A stretch of DNA of 64,000 nucleotides, from positions 7,006,001 to 7,070,000 of the forward strand of contig NW_020825298.1 of NCBI RefSeq assembly GCF_003286085.1, in the 5' to 3' direction. The translations under genes were made by a program, and so were the position numbers. The DNA is from Drosophila persimilis. Taxonomy: Eukaryota > Arthropoda > Insecta > Diptera > Drosophilidae. This document shows positions 45,590 through 56,200 of this stretch, in pieces. Under the pieces are notes generated by a model. It was given only the letters and a program-made list of their open reading frames with translations, was not told the origin of the DNA and ran no database searches. Every line of letters starts with the position of its first letter. The first letter of the stretch is position 1.

Positions 45590-45800
45590 ACCAAAGCACA
45601 AGCTTTACTCTACTGCTGCGTTCGCTGCTGCGTCTACACTACTGCGTCGGCTGCTGCTGCTCCTCTGCTTTGCTGCTGCTCTGCCGCTGCTCCTACTGCT
45701 CTGCTCTGCCGCTGCTCCTACTTCTCTGCTTCTTTTCTGCGTGTTGGTTCATTGATTTTGGTGTGGAAATGAACTTTGCTCTGCTCCTTCTTCTGCTTAT
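45590..45800 (+). repeat. CTG/CT-rich tract with 25-bp duplication
   Basis: CTCTGCCGCTGCTCCTACTG at 45679 and its near copy at 45704 have a period of 25 bp. They lie in a longer pyrimidine-biased run of CTG and CTCTG words like those at 7.6-7.9 and 58.6-58.8 kb. Confidence 0.75.
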
Positions 45801-47200
45801 CTCCCTCTAACCCTCTGCGTATGGTAGTTTCTTACCACCATGGGGTTTTTGTTGTTTTGTTTTTGTAGATTTTTCGACACTTTGTAAGCATTATTTGTTT
45901 TCGCTTTTATTTATGTTGCGGTTTCTTTCTTGTTTAGTATGCAATTTTCGGTTTTTGCTGCAAAAATGTAAAAGTAAATTGAAGTTTTATCCGGAATTTT
46001 GTGTGTTCTATATGCAGGAAATGTTTTTGGTAAAAGATGGGATTGAAGGTAGAGAATTCTGAATAAACGAAAAAGTAATTACAAAAAAAAAGACAAACAA
46101 TTGCTGGATAACCACTGGATAAAGCATACACACGAGTATAAGCCCATGGCTCTGGCACTTATCCCCATACTTAATCCCTACTAAAGGGCAGGGCCCAAAC
46201 TACTTCAGCCTTCGTCCAATGTCAAACAAAGCTCGACAATATTTATGCCCCACTCTGTGGTGGTGGTGATGGCACCCCCCCTAACACCCATTCTATATAT
46301 CCCCATCTCTCTGACGTTCTCTTTTCATTTCCGCAAAAACATTTTCATAAATTAAAACGGCGCGTCAGCGCCAATGCACAAAATGCCAAACACATGACGC
46401 GTACCGCCCCGTACGTATCCCCCCGTACCCCAAACGAGTTGCAGACAACTCGATGTTTTTCTTGTTGGCACAGCACACCACTCCCCAGTACCAGAGGCCG
46501 GGCAAAAACGTACGAAAACAATAAAAACAGAAGCGCAAACAATTGCTATCCTGTACTCGAGACCCGGACTCGGGGTCGTGTGTCGGGGGTCTCCTCGTGG
46601 CTGTTGTTGTTCGTTATTACCTTGGAGATTAATTAATTGCGAGGCAAAAATATGCTACAAGTTCAGCGCCGACCGAAAACCCCGTCATCCTCCAAGGCAA
46701 AGCCTCTACAGCAGTCAGTCATTTCCGCTTTCCATCTCTTATCCCCTCCGCCCCCTGCATTTATGAGCCGCAACAAACAACAACACAGAGCTCCAAAAAA
46801 AAAAAAGGAACATCCATGGTAATTTTTCGGGGGCTTGGAGTGAACCCCTTTTGTTTATGGCTTTTCTTTTATAAAGTGGAAAATTGCAGACAGCATTGTT
46901 TGTTATTTATTGCCATTTTGATATGAAAACCTTTTTCTTTGTTTTTGCTTTTCTCTTGGAGCTGCTTTCGTGCCTCTAGTTTGGAACCTTTTATGGGGGG
47001 GTCTGGGCCCTTAGGCCTGTCGTAAAAATCTATTTATTTGACTACTGCCTTTGCCCTGTTTGCCATTTTTCATCAATATCAATGGGCCGATGATGACAAG
47101 TTATCGAAGTAATTGGCAGGCATTTGGAGGGGGGTGGAATATGAATTAATGATGTAAGAAGCGAGTGGGTTGTTTCAGAGGAAGAGCTTACCAGAAATGC
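45801..47200. other. Intronic spacer
   Basis: No exon, repeat family or regulatory cluster recognised. Confidence 0.4.
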
Positions 47201-47560
47201 AAAATTATTTTTCGTTCGAATCGATATAATTGGGAGTATTAGAAATATCTGTAAAAATAATAGGAATAATAAAACAATATTAAAACAAAAAATAAATTTA
47301 ATATAAAAATTATTTTCAATTTATTCAATATAATAAAAAAGTTCTTAAAAATAGAGGAGTCCACAACAAACATTAAAAGTAATTTTTAAACATATATAAA
47401 ATATAAAATATACAAAATATTTTGAATTTATTCAATAACAAAAAAAATATATATATATAAAAAAAATGTTAATTCAAATTGAAAAAATTGTAAATAATTT
47501 GTATTATCAATTTTTATTTTTAGAATTTTAAAATAAACTTTTTTTTTTGAAAATAAAAAA
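47201..47560. repeat. AT-rich block
   Basis: Nearly pure A+T with ATAAAATAT and AATTTATTCAATA words. Similar in character to the blocks at 15.5, 27.1 and 33.8 kb, but I could not align a shared non-trivial word. Confidence 0.4.
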
Positions 47561-48640
47561 TCTGTACGATTCCTGGTTTTACTACGTTATCCGTTTAGTC
47601 CAAATATTTCCCTTGCCTCTTCTTGTATTTGTTTCCCTATTCTCAGGTCTTTTAATCCCAACCAATTTCCCAACTGATTACCCAGCACCACCCATCCATT
47701 TAGCTATTTTCCACAAAATGGCAACTCAATCAAGCAGTGCTGAAAAATCGCACTGCTTTGCGCCCCAACAGTTTACCTTGTCAACCCACTTTAGCGTTGA
47801 AATCAATTTGACAAAAGCCACATAAATTTAAATAAATTGCGGCTACACATAAATTTAGACATTGAGAGCAGCAACAGCGGCAGCAGCAGCGGCGCGGCAC
47901 AAATAAGACTCAAGGAAAAGGAAGTGGAAGGAAAACGAGTCATTTGCCAGGAGCCCCGGGATGGGGCCCTGGAAAGGGACCGAGACCGAGGGCTCTATAA
48001 ACCAAAATACAAATAAACTTACCGGACGACGACTCAACTAACAGAACAAACAAAGTAGAGGCGGACAAAAAAGGGATAGACGGATAAACTAAAAAGGTAT
48101 AGAGGAATACAGCAGGAAAAAGCGTGCTACTATGTAAACGAAGGGTGAGTGGGGGCGGCACCTCCACCAAAACAGAAACAACAAATACGATTTGAGCTGA
48201 GAAAAATCAAAATGAAGCATAAACAAACGCAAGCCAAAAACCAAATGGAGCCAATAATAGAAAACAGGAGAGTAAGCAAAAGGAAAGCGGAAAAAAACAA
48301 CAACACAGAGTATAACAAGTAAAGACTATTTCCAGACTATAGACAGAGCCCAGGACCAGGCCCAGAACGAAGTTTGAGTTCAGGAAAGTGTATAAATGAA
48401 AAGAAATCGAAACCGATTCGGACGAACATGATAGAAAGGGCAGAGCGGCCCTGGACGGGGAACGGGAGACCTGGGGGAACGAAATGGAACAAAAACGATA
48501 AGCAGGAACGGCGGAAACGAGGAGGAATCAAACCCAACACACACCAAAATCGAACCCAGAAACAGAACCAGCATAAATGAATCCTAAGCAGAATGTGCAT
48601 GGAGACAGTGGTCGAAAATGGGGTTTTCAACTGATAAAAG
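47561..48640. other. Intronic spacer
   Basis: A strong-looking acceptor (TTTCCCTATTCTCAG|GTC near 47645) lacks a downstream donor and coding bias. The minus-strand frame 48337-48810 shows no coding character and runs into repeat H. Confidence 0.4.
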
Positions 48641-48870
48641 TTTATGTAAATAGAACTAAAGATTTTACGAACGGATTGTCCAATAATACTAAACAAATAG
48701 CATGTCTTGGGCATGACGAGGCATGATTTCTGCGAGACTGGGACCAAGAATCGTCTCCAAACATCGGCCTCCGTCTTGTCTTTGCTTTCTCGGCACCGAA
48801 TTTTGCGCATCTGGGCCTTGCCAAAGATTTTGTTGCTGGGTTATAGGGACCGACTCTGAAGCCCAACGCC
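48640..48870 (-). repeat. Dispersed repeat H copy (reverse)
   Basis: On the minus strand AGAGTCGGTCCCTATAACCC (from 48858) followed by AGCAACAAAATCTTTGG. Further on, GATTCTTGGTCCCAGTCTCG near 48750-48730 resembles, on the opposite strand, GGGACCGAGAATC near 617-640. The family thus seems to have both segments. Confidence 0.5.
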
Positions 48871-49459
48871 TTGATGAACAGATGACAGATGAACCCCAAG
48901 AAAAGTTCATTTTAATTCCTCTCCAAAAATATAGCCAATAATTTTCCCCAACTCTAGTCCCACTGTACCCCACAGAGAAGGCCCATGGCTTCAGCGGTTG
49001 ATCCAACCCCTTGGGAAATGCTATCGCCTGGCCAGCCACGAAAGCTGCGTCCTGGCAACGTCCTGTCTGGTGTCTGGGTCTTGGGCCTGGCGGCTAACAG
49101 GCAAAAAGGCTTTTCATAATATTTTTAGACATTTGACTTTTGATTGAGCGCATTACACGCGATACCGATGGCCTGGCAGAGAGGTGGGAAAGTGGAGGAC
49201 TAAAGTCCCGGCTTACATTACAACTGAGGCAATTTATTTGGCCCGCATTTCCTTAGTTTCTCAACCGAGTTCCTCTCCGTCTTTGGGGTCCTTTGGCTAT
49301 AAAATTAGATTGTCCTGGCTTATGCAAAAGATTTGGTTGGCTGTCAAGCAGTTGGCTGCGTAGATTGGCACAGTATTTTATTGAAAATCTAAGTAAAATA
49401 TCTAAACGACGGTGTTTTATTACCTGCTGTGTGTTCCCTGCTCCTCATCAACTGCTGCT

Positions 49460-49522
49460 TCCCTTCTTTCTCCAGTGATTTAGCATGTTTAGGCGAATGT
49501 TTTACATCGGGTGGGAGTAAGT
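49460..49522 (+). other. Exon-like acceptor/donor pair, weak candidate
   Basis: TTCCCTTCTTTCTCCAG ends at 49475 and GTAAGTG begins at 49517, enclosing 41 nt. The enclosed frame joined in phase 2 reads S-DLACLGECFTSGG. Both sites are strong, but 41 nt would shift the frame into the exon at 55453, so inclusion would need other downstream exons or would end the protein early. Confidence 0.2.
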
Positions 49523-49911
49523 GTTGGAGATGCTGTTGGAGGCTTAGTCCTGCCGAAGTGCCTCTTGTGGCTTGCCTTCGAGCTGGCTAAACTGGTTCTA
49601 AATCCTCTGTATATTTACGGAAATAAAAGGAGATTTTAGGTTGCTTTTTGCCTATGGCTTTGAGATTTAGTCGAGAAATGGCAAAAGTTGTATTGGGGGA
49701 ATGCAAAGCATATTTTGTACTGGATTATGGATTAGTTCTTACATATTTACATGGGTTTTTTTTTTTATTTCCATTTCTCTACTAAAAACATTCAATATGT
49801 TTTTAATGCTTTCCTGTATTTAAGATATTTCATATATTTTTATACCCATTATTCAAAAAGTACAGGGATTCTAGGTCCTGTCCCATCCTATCCCTGAACT
49901 AAGGCTCAAAT

Positions 49912-50214
49912 GTTTCCATGATACAAATATTTCTATAAAATTCTTGGGCTGGAGGAGACCAACAAAACATCTTTAATTGGTAACCCCGACCTCCTGAGCC
50001 TGCTGTCCATGTCTCATCTGCCACTCCATCAGTGCCTACTTTTATCAACCAAATACCGGGTATTATAGCGTATCCCTCCACTAATGCTTAGAGGTTTCCA
50101 TCTTCCAAATATTTCTACAAAATTCTTGGGCTTGAGGAGACCAACAAAACATCTTTAATTGGTAACCCCGACCTCCTGAGCCTGCTGTCTATGTGTCTCA
50201 TCTGCCACTCCATC
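49912..50214 (+). repeat. Diverged duplication, units of about 120 bp
   Basis: Copy 1 at 49912-50030 and copy 2 at 50094-50214 share GAGGAGACCAACAAAACATC and the following GGTAACCCCGACCTCC and CATCTGCCACTCCATC. They differ by few changes and one small insertion. The 63-bp spacer contains CAGTGCCTACTTTTA, a word also in the DINE-1-like fragments at 27430 and 39546. Confidence 0.85.
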
Positions 50215-50343
50215 CGAAACATTTTCCAAACAAAATCAAGCAACATTTTAGCCATTTTATTGTCAGTCTTAATGCGGCTCTCAAAAAGTTGGCTTAAAGA
50301 AATTAAATTTTCTAAAGTCCTTTCCCCAACTCCTCATTTTCAG

Positions 50344-50397
50344 TCGTCAAGCAGCAAATGACGAGCAAATCCGGAGAAATCCAGCCAGCAATGAAAA
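50344..50397 (+). CDS. Possible 54-nt cassette exon
   Basis: CCTTTCCCCAACTCCTCATTTTCAG-type acceptor (AG at 50342-50343; TTCTAAAG about 30 bases before it can serve as branch site) followed by 54 nt and a GTAAAAG donor at 50398. Joined to exon 1 in phase 2 the frame is open (S-RQAANDEQIRRNPASNE-K), and 54 nt keeps the frame into the exon at 55453. It would add 18 residues. The donor is moderate and codon bias is not decisive. Confidence 0.25.
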
Positions 50398-50741
50398 GTA
50401 AAAGTGACAGACGCGCGTTAATTTTCAACTTTTCTTTGCAGTCACCACCCCACATACCGCTCAAAAACGAAAAAAAGGGGCCTGTCCTTACAATTTTCCC
50501 TTTTGGGGGATATATATTTATTTTATATTACAAACGTCAACTTCGACGTCGCGGCGCTGTGAGTGACTGACTTCCTTCCGCTTAGCTCATTAAACACACA
50601 GAAAAAAAAACGAACCCTCGAAGGCTGCTCCCTCCTCCCTCTCCCTCGTTGTCTGCCATTCTCAGACACACATAAGTCTCTGTGAAATTCTCTCTGTTCG
50701 TCAGACTTTGGCAGTTTTCGCCAAACGAAATGTGAAATGCG

Positions 50742-50977
50742 TTTTCTTTTACTTTTTTGTGATACTCTGCAGAGGGTGTAATGATTTTCTAACAGAGGCA
50801 TTACTTTCCATTAATGATCAAAATAAATCTATATAAAATTATTACTATTTTTAATATTTTTTTCTTTTACTTTTTTGTGATACTCTGCAGAGGGTGTAAT
50901 GATTTTCTAACAGAGGCATTACTTTCCATTAATGATCAAAATAAATCTATATAAAATTATTACTATTTTTAATATTT
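50742..50977 (+). repeat. Exact 118-bp tandem duplication
   Basis: 50742-50859 and 50860-50977 appear identical over all 118 bases. Each copy holds GATACTCTGCAGAGGGTGTA, a word typical of mobile-element remnants in this window (compare 59645). Identity in fast-evolving intron DNA implies a very recent event or an assembly artefact. Confidence 0.9.
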
Positions 50978-51840
50978 ATAGCATTAATAAATACTACATT
51001 TATGGCAATAGATTAATATTTTAGAAATAGTATTTTATTTCAAGTATAGACATTTTGTGTAATATTTACAATCTTTTTTTAACAGCTATGTCCCTAAAAA
51101 TTGGATTCCTTTTGCTGCTGAAATCACCATTGCACACCTTCATCGATATTCTACATATCACGTAAAAAATCCTTTCTTCAAGGGTATCAAAAGTCTCGGT
51201 TCCGTAGCTCTAGTTCTCTTCCTTCTGGCTATATATTTTTTGGCTGGAACAGAGAGCATTTTCTGCTCGTCATAATGGCCGCATTGAAGGCACCCCAGGG
51301 AGCAGAAAGCTCTCCTTCCTCGCAGTATTCTTACCCCTCGGCATATTTATTTGCCGTGTTTATGCTTTTTATCCCCTCACACTCTTAGCATAATTTTATT
51401 TGTTTGCTTAAAAAAGAATTAAAAAAAGGTTTTCTGCTGTATTTTATTTTTTTTTTGCGGAAAGCGCGAAATTGTTTTTATGTGGAGGCTGCGGTGATGG
51501 CAGCGCTTTCCTTTTACGGGGCTTTAGGGGGAGTGGGAGATTAAGGGGAGTCTTGGGGCCAGGCAAGCATTTTCTGGCAATTGTTGACATTAACATTTTT
51601 GGTTATAATTCGGAGTTTTATGTGGCGCATAAAGAGGCCATATATTGCGGCGGTGGTGCATTTGGGATGAGTTTTTTTTTCTTTTCTTATAAAATAAAAA
51701 TCATGAGAAATATTTAGTATATTTTAAAGTAAGGGTTAAGAATGGTAGTTAGATTTGTGGGAGTTTAATTTTATCTGAGAATTATTTTAGCTTAAGGATA
51801 AGGGTCTAGACGATCAATGAACTCAAAAATGATCGAAGCT
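50978..51840. other. Intronic spacer
   Basis: No exon supported. GGGTATCAAAAG near 51182 resembles the word near 8630. Confidence 0.4.
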
Positions 51841-51847
51841 ATATATC

Positions 51848-52076
51848 AAAAGTCGACAAACCCATGATTGAAATGAATTTCTGTAGAAAGGATACTTTTG
51901 TTTGCATTTTGGTGACCCCGACGCCGATATAGACGATATATGAATTGAAAAATTATGTTCTCTGTTCTCTTTAAAAATATTTCAACCACCTTCATTCCTA
52001 AAAAAGCCGACAGATCCATCATTGGAATGAACTTCTGTCGAAAGGTTACTTTTGCCAGCATTTCGGTGACCCCGAC
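51848..52076 (+). mobile_element. Duplicated LTR-edge remnant with tRNA-Trp primer binding site
   Basis: Two 75-bp units (51848-51922 and 52002-52076) align without gaps at about 84% and both end with the primer-binding text (T/C)GGTGACCCCGAC. The full word TGGTGACCCCGACG at 51910-51923 is the complement of the 3' end of eukaryotic tRNA-Trp including CCA. The bases before it, CA then TT, fit the end of an LTR followed by a two-base gap. No gag or pol frame is present. The doubling suggests a solo remnant duplicated later, or two nested old insertions. Confidence 0.6.
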
Positions 52077-53260
52077 TCTGCTTGCGACCCCTTGGCCTCT
52101 GCGAAAGCAAACTTATGGTGCGTGTGCACTTTTCTTTTAACGGTTTAACAAACTGGGTGGCCACCCACTTTAAACAACCCCCAGAAAACATATACTACCC
52201 CGCCATTTGAAAATTGTATTCTCTTCCATTAAATGCTTCCACCACCGAAAGGGGAGTGAAAAAATGGGGAAAAAAGTTGCCCCCGCTCTGACATCAGCGC
52301 ATAATTGATGCCTCCGGGGAGCTGTGATAAAAACAAATCAGCGGCACACACACCCAGGACCTATGGGGGTAGGGTTGCCACAGCAACCACGTATGTATAC
52401 ACACACAGCTGTTTCTTCCGTTTGTTTGTGTGCGTCTGGGGTGGGGTGGGGGCGTAGGAAGGACGCTTAATATAATTCACACCATTAAACCAAGAGCTAC
52501 GGCATTTTGCCCCTGTTCGACATAAATTTATATAGACAATGGCAATTCCTACACACCTACCAACCCCCAAAACCCCGCCTCCATTCGACACCCCATCCCC
52601 ACCCCCGTGGCATTTTCCGGCCCCCTCCATGGAGAATATGTTAAGTGAGGTCGAGGCAAGAACTGGTCGGTCGCTTATCAACTTTGTTTTTCCATTCTTT
52701 GCACTTTTTGTACTCTTCTTTTTATTCGGGCCAACATTTTCGTCGACTTTTTTAGCTATCTAAGGGGAATATTTCCCACTCGTGATGCTCGTGATGCTGC
52801 TGCTGGCTCCGTTGGTAACCCTTCAGCCCCATGTGGCCCCATGGTGGTGGTGGCAACCCTTAGCCTTTTAGCTTATCAACGCGCGTTTATGCCAAAACAC
52901 AAACACTTGCTGGGTGCTGCTGCTGCTCCCCCATTTCGATGCTGCAATACGCAGGCACAGTGGTTGGGGGTTCGAATGTGGAATAGGGAAAGTCAATGGG
53001 AAAATTCAATTAATTAATTTGCTCAAATCTGAGGTCAAAGTATAGAAGGACAAACATTTTCTTAGAGCTAGCAGATTATTTGGCAATTTTCCAATTACGT
53101 ATGAAATATATTTTAGCCTAGGAAAGGCTAGGAAAACCTTTGAATTTGATTATGCTAATTATTTTTTTAATAGTTACCATTTTTCATGCAACTTGTGCTT
53201 TATAAGGAAACATGTTCGGGTCTCTGGTGGTCTTGTTCCATATATCTTTGATGTGGTGTG
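52077..53260. other. Intronic spacer
   Basis: No exon supported. CA tract near 52399-52406, and short CTG/TGG triplet runs near 52790-52850. Confidence 0.4.
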
Positions 53261-53315
53261 AAAGTTGACCGAAAAGCTCGATTCAAACATTTTGGTGACC
53301 CCGACGTGAATAACT
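53261..53315 (+). mobile_element. Second LTR-edge remnant with tRNA-Trp primer binding site
   Basis: TGGTGACCCCGACGTGA at 53293-53309 matches 17 bases complementary to the tRNA-Trp 3' end, again after ..CATT. Its upstream flank differs from that of the pair at 51.9-52.1 kb, so it is a separate insertion or another family. No coding region follows. Confidence 0.6.
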
Positions 53316-54359
53316 AATAGGTAATAAATTATGTAAATTGTGGGTTATTCCGTTGTGTATATTGTAATCTCTAAAGGAAATACTTTTAGATCTTCATATG
53401 GGATCTTAGTTGATTGACACTTAATATTTTTCGCTTTTTTACATATATTCTATAATTCTTTAAGGTAACGGCCTTCTGCCAACTACTTGTCCCACTGTGC
53501 ACTGTGCCTCTGGCTCCGTCTCTGCCTCTGCTGCTGCCTCTGCCTCCGCCTAGGCAGGTAGGTAGGCGCCAAGTGAGTTTGTTCTGCTGCCGCTGGGAGC
53601 TTTTGGTGTGTGTTTTGTGTGCGTGTGTGTGTGTGCTACTTAGCCTAATGTAAACCATGTGCATGCCTCGTTGCGCACCCAACAACACCAGCCCCAGTAA
53701 CAACAACATCAAACACTTTGCTGTGCAGCCAGGCTTCCCCAGAAAGAGTGGATCGGTGGCGGGAGGGGGAAGTGGGGTACAGCGGCACAGGCTCTTGGCA
53801 TACATTGACACAGAAATGGCGAAAACTTGCACCAAAGTAAACGAGGGGGGAGGGAAGGCAATCTCCTCCACACTGTCACTGTCCCCACCCTTATCATTTT
53901 GTTTTTGGTGTTTTTTTTTTTGTATCCAACTACTGGAAATATTTTTCGCATGTCACGTGGGCAGAAAGAGCACAAACTTTTGAGCTCTCGCGCTCGATGC
54001 TCCTCGGCTCTCCTGCTGCCGGTATTTTGCCCTCGCTCGCCCTCCTTACTCCTTCTGCTCTCTTCACTCGCGCGCGACTCTCCTCCTCCCGCTCTCCAGA
54101 CCTTGCTCGCCGTATCCCCTTCCCGCCGTATCCTCCTCCCGCCCTCCAGGCCTTGCTCACTCTCTCCTCTGCCGTTACTCGTTCTCTATTCGCGTCGTCA
54201 TCTGATATTCGAAAAGCGCCGAAACTTATTAGCAAAGTGCATTCTTTACTATCTTTTACCTTTTCGGGTCAGGTTGGTTCCTGTTCTCCTACTCTTTCCG
54301 TTACTCCTCTCCACTGTTTTTAACCGCTTTTCGCGGAGTTTACTGGGTACTCCTACAGT
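53316..54359. other. Intronic spacer with CT-rich tract
   Basis: A GT tract near 53616-53634 and a CT/CTCG-rich pyrimidine tract at 53985-54190 with an imperfect internal duplication (CCTCCTCCCGC..CCAG, near 54080 and 54130). The 205-codon frame 53827-54444 (+) arises from this tract. Confidence 0.45.
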
Positions 54360-54600
54360 ACGATGGGTATATTGTTTGAGTGATGATGTTGGGCTTGAGA
54401 AATTCCTTCTGGTTGGTCTAGTAATAGCAAAGACTATACAATAACCACGATGTCGGTCCCCGGCATCCAATAACAAAATACACTCTCCTTGACGAACAGC
54501 TCAGTCCTAAAGTCTTTGGTAGTAGCTCCATTAGTAGTGTCTCCTTTAAACGATGGCTCAGGGCTATTGTATTCCGACCATATCTATTCTAGTTACCTTG
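54360..54600 (+). repeat. Dispersed repeat H copy
   Basis: GTCGGTCCCCGGCATCCAAT at 54452 followed by AACAAAATACAC. The part before it, AAGACTATACAATAACCACG, matches AAGACTATACAATGGCCAGG at 35697. Confidence 0.5.
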
Positions 54601-55440
54601 GGTATATCATGTCGAAACACTCCTCTGTATTATTTTACTTTTCTTATTCTTTTTTTTTTGTTTAGTTACTTTTTTCATTGCTTTCATTTTTCAACTTGTT
54701 GAGCGAAAATTAAATTTTTAATGAATTTTTGCCAACGAAAAGTTTGCCCTCACACACACACACACAGATACACAGATGCACACGCACACGTGTAGGGATA
54801 AGTGCGATAAGCCCGAAAGAAGAGGTAGATAGAGTGGTTTCAGGGGGGGGAGGGGGAGCTGGGGGTTTTTGCTTTTTTGATTTAATTAAAAACATTCTTT
54901 GAGTTGCCAAAGTGTTGCAAAATTGCTGTAAGCAATGTTCCCCCTACCCATCCCTCCTCTCCCCCTACTGCCCCAAAAAAACAGTTTACTCTGATTTTTT
55001 GGGGAATGGTTAAAGCGCTCCTTAAACGGTTTTTGGCTCCGCTTCCGAAATTGGGCAATAGATTATGTCTATGGAATATGCTGTGCAACAGCAGCTGCCA
55101 TTTGACCCCGTCTGCGCCGACTAAGTACTACTCCTCTATCCCCTATCGCCATCCCACGGCTCCCCTATTGATTTTCAATTATAAATCCATACAATACCCC
55201 TGGCAGAGGCCAATTAGCCTAGTTTTTGGCTAAAGCCGGCTGGCTGGGTGGTGTTGCGGAAATGCCTAACAACAACAATTAGCTCCGAAAGGAATCGGCA
55301 AAGAATTGCCCGAAAATCCTCATTGGGGGTGGGGGCTCTGCATTCAAGTGCCTGACAAAAGTTTTGCCTGTGAAAAGGGAGCCAGGAGTCGTCGCGTCCC
55401 CCTGTCTAACGGTGTTCTCATCGCCTTCCCCCTCCCCCGC
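54601..55440. other. Intronic spacer before coding exon 2
   Basis: CA tract near 54752-54768 and a G-rich run at 54842-54867. No exon supported before the acceptor at 55451. Confidence 0.4.
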
Positions 55441-55452
55441 CCGTAATTGCAG

Positions 55453-55517
55453 GCAGCCGCTAATTTCGCAGGCCCCAGACGACAACTTGACAGGCGGCGG
55501 CGGCGCCTACTGGAGTG
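55453..55517 (+). CDS. Coding exon 2 of the His/Gln-rich protein gene
   Basis: A strong acceptor, CCTTCCCCCTCCCCCGCCCG then TAATTGCAG, ends at 55452. The first base completes the split Arg codon of exon 1 (AG|G), and the frame continues QPLISQAPDDNLTGGGGAYW and S. Codons are mostly G/C-ending, as in exon 1. Junction protein: ..FKICLRD-R-QPLISQAPDD... GTAAATG at 55518 is a usable donor (leaving phase 1), giving 65 nt. If it is not used, the frame runs on through KWGSVLPPGQRRRQGNRMTR to TGA at 55580-55582, making a short terminal exon and a protein of 294 residues; another possible donor lies at 55563. A glycine run precedes the exon end. No domain recognised. Confidence 0.65.
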
Positions 55518-55582
55518 GTAAATGGGGTTCGGTGCTGCCTCCGGGCCAGAGGCGGCGGCAGGGTAACCGAATGACTCGTTGA

Positions 55583-56200
55583 TTGACTGAGTGAGTGAGT
55601 GACTGTGAGAGCGAGTGAGAAACTCGAATGATGACTGCCGCCTAGTCGCTTGGTGGGTCTACGACTGCAGCGAAGCGGTGTTGTTGTGGTCTTCGGTTTG
55701 TGGCTAAGCGATGCACTGGAAAATATATTTCTAAATTTTTATGGAAGGTTTTCTTTGTTTTTGTGGGAAATAGGGAATCTTTAGAGTAGAGAGAATATAT
55801 AAAGTTATGGTTTTAAAACAATTCAAGTGAAAAAATGTTCCTAGATGTATAAGAAGGAGTACTTTTCATGTCCTGGAACAGAACAAAATTTTAAAATAAT
55901 TTTTAAAATTTTTAATTTAACTTCTTTAATGAACAAAAATGATTTTTAAATTTTTAAAATCATGATTATAATTTTGTATTATGGAGTAATAAATAGACAA
56001 AACTAATAAATTAAATACATAAAAAAAAATAAAAAAAAATATTTTAAGATATGTTTTAAAATTCAAATGTGCAAGTTGAAACTGAAAATCATATTTCAAT
56101 TTTTAAAAATATTAATAATTAAATAAAAACTATTACGAGGTTTTTCTGCTTTTTATTATAAAAGAAGAAATTGATTTATATTATTAAAATTCGAATTTTT
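55583..56200. other. AT-rich sequence after exon 2
   Basis: GAGT repeats at 55586-55600, then AT-rich DNA to 56180. TGTGGGAAA (Su(H)-type) lies at 55762-55770. No exon supported. Confidence 0.4.

Noticed and set aside
47547-47825. Frame crossing an acceptor-like site near 47645
   Set aside because: No donor, AT-ending codons, and AT-rich flanks; looks like chance.
53827-54444. 205-codon plus-strand frame rich in Ser, Leu and Pro
   Set aside because: It reads through a CTC-rich tract; overlapping frames are also open and it runs into repeat H.
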